Source of the DNA: an uncultured Oscillospiraceae bacterium
GTDB lineage: Bacteria; Bacillota; Clostridia; Oscillospirales; Ruminococcaceae
DNA: 6,637 nt
Direction: 5' to 3'
NCBI GenBank assembly: GCA_910584715.1
Contig: CAJUAN010000059.1
Location: 1-6,637, forward strand
Part shown: in pieces, positions 1 through 4,630 of the stretch
Layout: each line of letters starts with the position of its first letter
How positions within the stretch are numbered: position 1 is the stretch's first letter
Notes under the pieces: generated by a model
What the model was told of the DNA's origin: nothing
The model's input: only the letters and a program-made list of their open reading frames with translations
Databases searched by the model: none
Program-made: the position numbers and the translations under genes

Positions 1-332
1 TGACGGTTCAACTCATAGTTGAGAGCCGACCAGAAGCCGAGAACCTCGTCCGGGTCAAGCTCGTTTATCTTGTCGTCGGGGAAAAGCTTTTCCGTTTTTT
101 CCTCGCCGATGAAAAGGACGATGCCTTTTTTCAGGGAGCGCACAGTGTCCGAGGTTTTGAGAGTGGTCAGCATCTCCGCGCGAACCGCGTCAAGCTTATC
201 GGAAAACTCCACGGTCTTGGCGGGGAGTTCGAACTCCCCGCCGTATGCTTTAAGCTTCGCCGCTCTGCGGCTGAATGAAAATTCTCCGGATTTAACAACG
301 CCGTCCTGCATGGGTATGATATTCGATTTCAT
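1..332 (-). CDS. Tail assembly chaperone (partial, C-terminus off the window)
   Basis: Open minus-strand reading frame beginning MKSNIIPMQDG and still open after 110 codons at the window edge. The start is well supported: an AGGAGG ribosome binding site lies at 341-346, eight bases before the ATG. It directly follows the tail tube gene, the usual slot of the tail assembly chaperone, which coats the tape-measure protein during tail assembly. The sequence fits that class in type: small, soluble, mixed alpha/beta, rich in Lys and Glu (SRRAAKLKAYGG, then LDPDEVLGFWSALNYELN near the visible end). I see no named catalytic motif. Many phages make a longer chaperone by ribosomal frameshift near the end of this gene; that site would be outside the window. 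The assignment rests mainly on gene order. A 24-bp perfect palindrome encodes residues 31-38. Confidence 0.68.
   Translation of the reverse strand, partial: MKSNIIPMQDGVVKSGEFSFSRRAAKLKAYGGEFELPAKTVEFSDKLDAVRAEMLTTLKTSDTVRSLKKGIVLFIGEEKTEKLFPDDKINELDPDEVLGFWSALNYELNR
219..242. repeat. 24-bp perfect palindrome inside the tail chaperone gene
   Basis: The arm GGCGGGGAGTTC (219-230) is followed with no spacer by its exact reverse complement (231-242), centred on TTCGAA. It covers eight whole codons (residues GGEFELPA). In mRNA it could fold into a GC-rich stem of about ten pairs with a four-base loop, roughly 90 bases after the start codon. No T-run follows, so it is not an intrinsic terminator. 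Function unknown. Confidence 0.8.
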
Positions 333-352
333 AAAAATTTCCTCCTAAAAAA

Positions 353-946
353 TTACTCGTTTTCGCTTTCGGGAACGGGTGTGTCAGCCTGCTCGCCCGG
401 CTGAGCTGTAGGCTTTGTGTCGCTCCACTTGCCGTTGACGGGATCGAACCAGCCGATATCCTCGTCGCCCTGACCGTTGAAATTGCCCTTGATGATCATG
501 TCGTCGTCATCGTCGCAGGACGATACCTCAACGGCGTACTTGCCCTTACGGGCAGGATAATATCCGCCGACGGCAGTATCGAAAGCGTCCACCGTGACCA
601 TGGGAACGACGGCGGCAGTACCGGTTTTGCGCTTGGTATAGATGTCGTAAACCTTGCGTATCGCAGGGTTCAGGAACATCAGCAAAGCCTCAAACGCGAT
701 AGACGGCGAATAGCTTGTGATATTTTTTCTCTTGGATTTCTCATTGATGAATTTGCGCTCCTTGGACTGAGCCGAGGGACTTTCGGTCATTGCCGTCCAG
801 CCCACGCCCATCCGGCACCATACGGTATCGTCCTCGGCTTCGGGTGTAACGCCCTCCGCGTCGGTCACGTCCATGAAGTGGAGAATGTCGGTGCGCTGCA
901 CGGTTGCCTCAATGTTTGTGTTTTCGGGTACTTTAAAAATGCTCAT
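353..946 (-). CDS. Major tail tube protein
   Basis: 197-residue protein starting MSIFKVPENTNIE. Its size, its place between the tail terminator and the chaperone, and the block at residues 78-123 (SYSPSIAFEALLMFLNP, then IRKVYDIYTKRKTG and VVPMVTVDAF) fit the tail tube family of Bacillota siphophages. These subunits stack as hexameric rings to make the non-contractile tube that carries DNA. After about residue 165 comes a low-complexity acidic tail rich in Pro, Glu and Asp, probably surface-exposed; residues 145-149 are five consecutive Asp, and their role is unknown. The ribosome binding site GGAGG overlaps the last codons and stop of the preceding gene (GGAGGTTAA), with only four bases between that stop and this ATG, so translation of the two is probably coupled. 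Confidence 0.82.
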   Translation of the reverse strand: MSIFKVPENTNIEATVQRTDILHFMDVTDAEGVTPEAEDDTVWCRMGVGWTAMTESPSAQSKERKFINEKSKRKNITSYSPSIAFEALLMFLNPAIRKVYDIYTKRKTGTAAVVPMVTVDAFDTAVGGYYPARKGKYAVEVSSCDDDDDMIIKGNFNGQGDEDIGWFDPVNGKWSDTKPTAQPGEQADTPVPESENE

Positions 947-950
947 AATT

Positions 951-1382
951 TTAACCTCCAGATTTAATGTAGTTTAATTTGAATTGGATTTGGTACAATC
1001 CGGTATTGCCGGTCTTGTCCCTCTCGAAAAGAGAGCCGTTGACGGCTGAAAGCTTTGTGGGCGTGCAGCCTTTGGGCATGACAGGGAAATTCTTCGTGGA
1101 ATTTTGCTTGCCGCACCAGTCCTGTAAACGTTCCACAAATTCGGAGTTTTCCAGACGGTCAGCGTCCTCCTTTGCAAACTTGCGGACGAACAGCGTAAAA
1201 TTGTACTCATGCTTTCCGCCGCCCGAAATAAAGGGCTTTACAAGATTGTCGCTGTCAAACATTATGCCGTAATTGTTCGCGTCGCCGGAAGTCCAGTCCA
1301 CGTGTCTCGCTTTAAGCGGTATCTCTTTGAGCAGAGGACACGCCGCGATGTACTCCTTAACACCTTGGATCATAGTTGACAA
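951..1382 (-). CDS. Tail terminator / neck protein (minor capsid 3-like)
   Basis: 143 residues if started at the TTG at 1380-1382. That start has a near-ideal ribosome binding site, GGAGGTGAT, at 1386-1394. An ATG three codons further in (1371-1373) is the alternative. A longer ATG frame from 1448 would overlap the upstream gene by 62 bases and has no visible binding site. The protein reads MIQGVKEYIAACPLLKEIPL, then FISGGGKHEYNFTLFVRKF, ENSEFVERLQDWCGKQN and YQIQFKLNYIK at the end. From memory, this layout is typical of roughly 140-residue proteins encoded just before the tail tube in Clostridia phages, which cap the tube and join it to the neck. Some database relatives carry the name 'chloramphenicol resistance protein'; nothing here supports resistance. 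The role is inferred from position and general resemblance. Confidence 0.72.
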   Translation of the reverse strand: MSTMIQGVKEYIAACPLLKEIPLKARHVDWTSGDANNYGIMFDSDNLVKPFISGGGKHEYNFTLFVRKFAKEDADRLENSEFVERLQDWCGKQNSTKNFPVMPKGCTPTKLSAVNGSLFERDKTGNTGLYQIQFKLNYIKSGG

Positions 1383-1394
1383 AATATCACCTCC
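1380..1394 (-). promoter_or_regulatory. Ribosome binding site containing the upstream stop codon, with a TTG start
   Basis: On the minus strand GGAGGTGATATTTTG contains, in order, a full anti-16S-complementary core, the TGA stop of the upstream gene (1387-1389) inside that core, and a TTG seven bases after GGAGG. This decides the start of the tail terminator gene at 1382 and implies tight translational coupling with the gene before it. Confidence 0.7.
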
Positions 1395-1749
1395 GTTTGG
1401 ATTTTCCGCCACAAAGCTTTGCGGCAGACCGCAAAATAATGTCGCCATAGACAGCTTTCATACGTTCCCACCATTTCGGACCGCGCAAGCCGCCCCTTGC
1501 AGTACCTTCAATACCGCGCCCCGCATTATTGTAGTACACGGAACGCGAGTAGGGAGCGATGTACCGCAGTATCCCCGACCCAATAACAGAACCGAGGATA
1601 ACGGAACGCTTCAGGAACCCGGTCTGGAACGGCGTGTATTTGTCCATGTGCCGAATGCACTCGGAATCAATAAATTTCTGCACCTTCCCGCCCCTTTGCA
1701 GACCCCGCTCCCGGAGAAGCTGCTCGGTGGGCTTGATAGAAAATCCCAT
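1387..1749 (-). CDS. Neck protein, minor capsid 2 / HK97 gp10-like
   Basis: 120 residues from the ATG at 1747-1749 (MGFSIKPTEQLLRERG), chosen because it lies one base after the preceding stop and has GGAG about nine bases upstream. A longer frame from 1800 would add 17 residues that only shadow the preceding gene. Visible blocks are GGKVQKFIDSECIRHMDKY, TPFQTGFLKRS (residues 39-49), YIAPYSRSVYYN (63-74) and LRGPKWWERMK (88-98). The order 'V/TPF-TG-LK', 'Y--PYAR--YY', 'GPKW-ERMK' is, to my knowledge, diagnostic of the small basic phage neck family called Minor_capsid_2, related to HK97 gp10. Such proteins help join tail to head. The C-terminus is basic (GGKSKRR). It sits between head closure and tail terminator, the expected slot. 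Confidence 0.82.
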   Translation of the reverse strand: MGFSIKPTEQLLRERGLQRGGKVQKFIDSECIRHMDKYTPFQTGFLKRSVILGSVIGSGILRYIAPYSRSVYYNNAGRGIEGTARGGLRGPKWWERMKAVYGDIILRSAAKLCGGKSKRR

Positions 1750-1750
1750 A

Positions 1751-2065
1751 CTATCGCGCTCCGATCTCAATGTGCCGCATATCCTCCGAGCCGTAATCAC
1801 GCCGCGCCGCGGACATGACCGTCAGCATACCGTCAAGATCGCCGACCTTGGCAAGCTCCCCGCGGATAATGTAGTCGTGTTTTTTCACGTCCGCAGACAA
1901 ATCCGGAATCCATACAGCAGCCTTGTCGGCGTTCTCCTCGCCGTACTTTTTGACCTCGTAGCCCTCGGTCTCCTGCCACATGCAGGGGTATGTGCCGACA
2001 ATTTTGTAATTGCCGTCGTCGTCGGGGCATACTATTGTGCAGTATCCGTTTGTTATCATATCCAT
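1751..2065 (-). CDS. Putative head closure (stopper) protein
   Basis: 104 residues (MDMITNGYCTIVCPDDDGNY...). Two starts are possible. The ATG at 2063-2065 is only four bases after a GGGGG ribosome binding site (2070-2074). The ATG at 2057-2059 has about ten bases of spacing and makes an ATGA overlap with the preceding stop. Either way the gene overlaps the connector gene. It has the small beta-rich look of head closure proteins. The C-terminal DYGSEDMRHIEIGAR reminds me of the GS--MRHW-VG ending of a Clostridia phage family I recall as DUF6751; that match is from memory, not a search. Its position right after the connector is where SPP1 gp16-type stoppers lie, which seal the filled head and bind the tail. 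Confidence 0.6.
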   Translation of the reverse strand: MDMITNGYCTIVCPDDDGNYKIVGTYPCMWQETEGYEVKKYGEENADKAAVWIPDLSADVKKHDYIIRGELAKVGDLDGMLTVMSAARRDYGSEDMRHIEIGAR

Positions 2066-2406
2066 TTGACCCCCTTTATAAGGTCGGCAAGATAAAGCTG
2101 AATGGTGTCGTCCAGCTTCTGGGCGTCGGTGCGCTGCGTCCCCGCGGCGTAGGAAATGGAGTAATTCCCCACCTTTTCGGAAGTTTTCGCCCCGCCCCGC
2201 TCATTGCCTTTAAGGGTATCCGCAAGAGCGCAGCACGCTTTTTTCACGCGCTCGGACATCTCATCGGGGATACCCGCCCTTTTGAGGATATATCCCGTCC
2301 TGCCGTCGATGTAATCCGAGGCGCGCTCCGAAAGCCGCAAATAGTCGGCTTCGGAAAGCGTACCCCGGTACGCCTCGCGGTAAAATTCATAATCGGCGTA
2401 TGCCAT
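2056..2406 (-). CDS. Head-tail connector (adaptor) protein
   Basis: 116 residues beginning MAYADYEFYREAYRGTLSEADYLRLSERASDYID. The N-terminal half is predicted all-helical. The C-terminal part (KTSEKVGNYSISYAAG, then a helix ending DLIKGVKWI) has the 'SE-VG-YS-SY' loop seen in connector proteins of the HK97 gp6 / SPP1 gp15 type. Such proteins form a ring under the portal and extend the DNA channel. The ATG at 2404-2406 immediately follows the stop of the upstream gene (2407-2409), with GAGGTG as ribosome binding site, so the two are probably translated in tandem. The end overlaps the next gene by 4 or 10 bases depending on that gene's start. Confidence 0.8.
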   Translation of the reverse strand: MAYADYEFYREAYRGTLSEADYLRLSERASDYIDGRTGYILKRAGIPDEMSERVKKACCALADTLKGNERGGAKTSEKVGNYSISYAAGTQRTDAQKLDDTIQLYLADLIKGVKWI

Positions 2407-2760
2407 TCAAGACACCTCGCTGTCAGCTTCGGCGGCATAAATAGCGGCGATTATTTCCGCTTTGGTACGCGCCCCGCCAAGGTCAACGCCCTTTTCGGCG
2501 GCGCGCTCGCGGAGCAGCGAGACGGTCATTTCCTCAAGAGAAATTTTTTCCGCTTCGGCGGCGTGGGCTTCGGTAACTTCGCCCGGAGCGTGAACAGCTT
2601 CGCCGACAGCGACCTCATCGGAGGTAACCGTGTAGCCCTTGCTCCGCAGACGCGAGGCAAGAAAATGATCATCTGTGTGAGCCTCGCCGTGTGTAAAAGT
2701 AAGCCCCATGTGATCTCCGGTAAATGCCTTATTTTCAGGAATAGATATCTTATACGACAT
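2407..2760 (-). CDS. Small head protein with C-terminal HeH/LEM-like domain
   Basis: 117 residues. The N-terminal part (about 17-48, LTFTHGEAHTDDHFLASRLRSKGYTV by its key residues G-A-TD---A--L---GYTV) is a short motif I associate with small phage proteins found next to the capsid gene. A Glu/Ala-rich linker follows. Residues 74-110 (SLEEMTVSLLRERAAEKGVD...TKAEIIAAIYAAE) look like a HeH/LEM helix-extension-helix domain of the SAP-like kind, which in other proteins binds nucleic acid. GGGAGG lies nine bases before the ATG. Coding in this slot, just after the major capsid gene, suggests a head-associated or decoration protein, but no function is proven. It is not long enough to be a head fibre. 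Confidence 0.62.
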   Translation of the reverse strand: MSYKISIPENKAFTGDHMGLTFTHGEAHTDDHFLASRLRSKGYTVTSDEVAVGEAVHAPGEVTEAHAAEAEKISLEEMTVSLLRERAAEKGVDLGGARTKAEIIAAIYAAEADSEVS

Positions 2761-2778
2761 ATTGATATACCTCCCATC

Positions 2779-3786
2779 TCACTGTACCTTGATACCGCGC
2801 ATAACGCCGGCTCTGAGCGTATTTTTCAGTACGACCGCCGCTTTCATTTCCACCTCTCCGGTCTTGACCGCGCCGGGGAGATCCATTTTCGGCAGATAGG
2901 TCTTGATGATCTTTCCGCCCGCGGGGGAAACGGCGTGGAAACCGTCCAGACCGAATTTTACGGCATACAGATCGCAAAGTCCCGTCGTTGTGGTCGTTAC
3001 CGCGCTGTCGCCCTCGCCGGTGGTCTCGGATACGGAATAGGGCTTCACCACGTCGGAGGACGCGGTACCGTCGAAATATTTTCCAAGGTCAATAAACTCT
3101 ATTCCGTTGTAGCCGTTAGCCTTGCGCCCGAAGCTGTCCTCGCTCTGGGTCAGGTACCCGGCGCGCCTTGCCACCGCCTGAATGCGGGAGATTATCTTGG
3201 AGCCGCCAAGAAGCGCGTCCGGCTTGCCGTCCAGTCCAGCTAAAAATTCGTCCAGAACGTCCAGAAATTTCTTGTAATTTGTATCGAGCATGGGGGAGTT
3301 GGAAATATCCAGCCCGATCGAATCCTTGTACTCGGTTGAGGAGCCTGTGAGGATCGCGTCCAGACCGTCAAATTCGTCCTCATTTTTCGCGGAATCGCCG
3401 TTGATAACGAGATAGTGGAAATAATTCCGAGCCGCCTTGATCTTCTCTTTCAGCTGAAATTCGATCTCGTTCAGGCTGCCGCTGGTCTCCTGAATAACGC
3501 GGTCGACCGTGAACGCGCCGCCGAAAATTTTAATGTCCGCGGTACATTTTTTGCGTATCGCTTCGTTGGCGGTATACTCGGTGTTGAGCTTACGGGTGGA
3601 CGCTGTGGACGGCGTGAGGAGCCGTACATAGCCGTAGGTCAGAGTAGACCCTCCCGTGCCGGGGGATACCGCGTCGTCAAATGTCAGCTTGTCAAGCAGC
3701 GCCGATTCGCGGCGGAACTCGTCGATAACAAGCTGATCCACCTTGTCCGGCATTGCGGCTTTCGCCTGTTCAAGTGTAAGTGCCAT
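2779..3786 (-). CDS. Major capsid protein
   Basis: 335 residues starting MALTLEQAKAAMPDKVDQLVIDEFRRESALL, an N-terminus typical of Bacillota phage capsid proteins that use a separate scaffold. Blocks that support the call are LTYGYVRLLTPSTASTRKLN (about 49-68), the KIFGGAFTVDRVI segment (86-98), FHYLVINGD followed by EFDGLDAIL (123-146), and the long helix plus strand at 193-234 (GGSKIISRIQAVARRAGYL, then FGRKANGYNGIEFIDLG). An HK97-like fold is expected from family knowledge. There is no N-terminal delta domain or prohead protease gene in view; a separate scaffold gene lies 15 bases upstream instead. AGGAGG at 3794-3799 sits seven bases before the ATG, consistent with high expression. Confidence 0.93.
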   Translation of the reverse strand: MALTLEQAKAAMPDKVDQLVIDEFRRESALLDKLTFDDAVSPGTGGSTLTYGYVRLLTPSTASTRKLNTEYTANEAIRKKCTADIKIFGGAFTVDRVIQETSGSLNEIEFQLKEKIKAARNYFHYLVINGDSAKNEDEFDGLDAILTGSSTEYKDSIGLDISNSPMLDTNYKKFLDVLDEFLAGLDGKPDALLGGSKIISRIQAVARRAGYLTQSEDSFGRKANGYNGIEFIDLGKYFDGTASSDVVKPYSVSETTGEGDSAVTTTTTGLCDLYAVKFGLDGFHAVSPAGGKIIKTYLPKMDLPGAVKTGEVEMKAAVVLKNTLRAGVMRGIKVQ

Positions 3787-3801
3787 AATTAGTCCTCCTA
3801 T

Positions 3802-4347
3802 TTATGTGTTGTAGTGTTCGGCGAGTGCAGCTCCGAGAGTCTCCGCGCCGCTGTTTCCCGCGGGCTTATCGTGCTGCGACCCCAGCTGAGCGGTCATGCC
3901 AGTGGGCTTAGCCGTTTCATCGGCGGAACCGAACAGAAACGCCTTGTCGGTTTTGAGCCTATCGATCTGCTCAGACACACCGATAAGCTTGTCTCCGTCC
4001 AATTTGATAATGGAGCGGTCGAGCAGCTTGCCCACGATATCCGCGTCCCGCGCTCCGCATGACGAAAGCGCTTTCGACAGAGCATTATCAAGCTTCAGCG
4101 CGGCGGTATCAGTATCGTATTTTTTTGACATCTCCGCAAGATCGGTTTTGAGCTTATCCACGTCCACACCGTCAAATTTCTTGACCGCCTCGGTCAGCTC
4201 TTTGATCTTGTCTGTCGCCATGGTAAGCTCCGCGTCCTTGTCGGCAAGCTTTTTCGTCTCCGCGGATACTTCCGCTTCGTTCATGGCTATGACCTGCTTT
4301 GCGGCTTCCTCGGGTATGCCCAGCTTGGTCAGTTCTTCAAGCTTCAT
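3802..4347 (-). CDS. Capsid scaffold protein (GP20-like)
   Basis: 181 residues, highly charged and mostly helical. Residues 1-20 (MKLEELTKLGIPEEAAKQVI) and the coiled-coil-like stretch at 20-80 (many K/E/D with periodic L, I, A) are followed by a conserved-looking region at 83-142 (ALKLDNALSKALSSCGARD..IVGKLLDRSIIKLDGD..GVSEQIDRLKTDKAFLF). This is the pattern of the Phage_GP20 minor structural/scaffold family. The C-terminal 40 residues are polar and probably flexible. The scaffold directs assembly of the procapsid and then leaves the head. Its place directly before the capsid gene fits. An AAGGAGG ribosome binding site lies seven bases before the ATG. It is the first gene after the terminator-like hairpin at 4374-4423. 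Confidence 0.9.
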   Translation of the reverse strand: MKLEELTKLGIPEEAAKQVIAMNEAEVSAETKKLADKDAELTMATDKIKELTEAVKKFDGVDVDKLKTDLAEMSKKYDTDTAALKLDNALSKALSSCGARDADIVGKLLDRSIIKLDGDKLIGVSEQIDRLKTDKAFLFGSADETAKPTGMTAQLGSQHDKPAGNSGAETLGAALAEHYNT

Positions 4348-4373
4348 AGTTAGTCCTCCTTAAAATTTTATAT

Positions 4374-4423
4374 AAAAAATGCGCCTTAAAACGGCGTTCT
4401 AATACCGTTTTAAGGGCGTTTTT
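4374..4423. terminator. Bidirectional intrinsic terminator candidate
   Basis: Arms CGCCTTAAAACGG (4382-4394) and CCGTTTTAAGGGCG (4405-4418) pair with a single bulged base and enclose a ten-base loop. On the minus strand, the direction of the operon, the stem is followed by six T (complement of 4374-4379). On the plus strand it is followed by five T (4419-4423). It separates the minor capsid protein 2 cassette from the scaffold gene. Confidence 0.75.
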
Positions 4424-4431
4424 CCATAATT

Positions 4432-4458
4432 AAAAGCACCCTTATTCAGAGTGCTTTT
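4432..4458. terminator. Second, weaker hairpin at the end of the small ORF
   Basis: AAAAGCAC (4432-4439) and GTGCTTTT (4451-4458) are perfect complements around an 11-base loop that contains the stop codon of the small ORF. In the operon direction the stem ends in TTTTAATTA. Only four G/C pairs, so on its own it would be a weak terminator. It may act together with the stronger hairpin just downstream. Confidence 0.4.
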
Positions 4459-4630
4459 TAAGCATTTGTTTGTACATTTCTTCTATAGGGCAATCGGATT
4501 CAATAAGCTGTAAATATTCAGCATAAGAAATACCAAATTTATTTTTACAATATTCGTCCTTTTCGATTTCACTTTCGAGTTGTTCCCACCATGGAACATC
4601 GCACATGGTTATTGGCTTACTACTTTCCAT
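4442..4630 (-). CDS. Small acidic orphan protein, candidate partner of the JAB module
   Basis: 62 residues from the ATG at 4628-4630 (MESSKPITMCDVPWWEQLESE), overlapping the end of the minor capsid gene by 11 bases. An AGG at 4639-4641, eight bases upstream, is a modest ribosome binding site. An earlier in-frame ATG at 4646-4648 would add six residues but has no visible site. I do not recognise the family. What can be seen: 14 Asp/Glu against 7 Lys and no Arg (net about -7), three Cys, a WW pair, no signal peptide, no membrane segment, probably helical. The gene is very AT-rich (about 34% GC over 4441-4620). A small acidic gene coupled to the end of a possible effector fusion is the layout of an immunity gene, but that is inference. 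A small phage structural helper or a degraded fragment remains possible. Confidence 0.6.
   Translation of the reverse strand: MESSKPITMCDVPWWEQLESEIEKDEYCKNKFGISYAEYLQLIESDCPIEEMYKQMLKKHSE

Noticed and set aside
80..93. 14-bp palindrome GGAAAAGCTTTTCC followed by six T on the plus strand
   Set aside because: Looks like a weak antisense terminator, but it is AT-rich, has no usable loop, and lies over ordinary Glu-Lys-Leu-Phe codons. The T-run only makes sense for plus-strand transcription, for which there is no gene.
951..1382. Chloramphenicol resistance gene
   Set aside because: Some relatives may bear that name in databases, but there is no acetyltransferase or efflux feature and the gene lies in a tail operon.
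951..1448. Long 165-residue version of the tail terminator from the ATG at 1446-1448
   Set aside because: It would overlap the previous gene by 62 bases, lacks a ribosome binding site, and its first 22 residues only reflect the other frame. The TTG at 1382 has an excellent site.
1387..1800. Long 137-residue version of the minor capsid 2-like protein
   Set aside because: The first 17 residues overlap the previous gene. The ATG at 1747-1749, one base after the previous stop, gives the expected family N-terminus.
1273..1818. A 181-codon open frame on the plus strand, and a second at 1559-2095
   Set aside because: Both are opposite well-supported neck genes, have no convincing ribosome binding site and low-complexity, Pro/Arg-rich translations.
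1990..3243. A 417-codon open frame on the plus strand
   Set aside because: It lies wholly opposite the connector, HeH and capsid genes, which have clear family features and ribosome binding sites. Its protein is Arg/Gly/Phe-rich without domain pattern, as expected for the antisense of GC-biased coding DNA.
4348..4381. Promoter between terminator and scaffold gene (TATAAAAT as -10)
   Set aside because: No recognisable -35 at the right spacing, and the AT-rich run is partly the terminator T-tract. Kept only as a possibility in the terminator finding.
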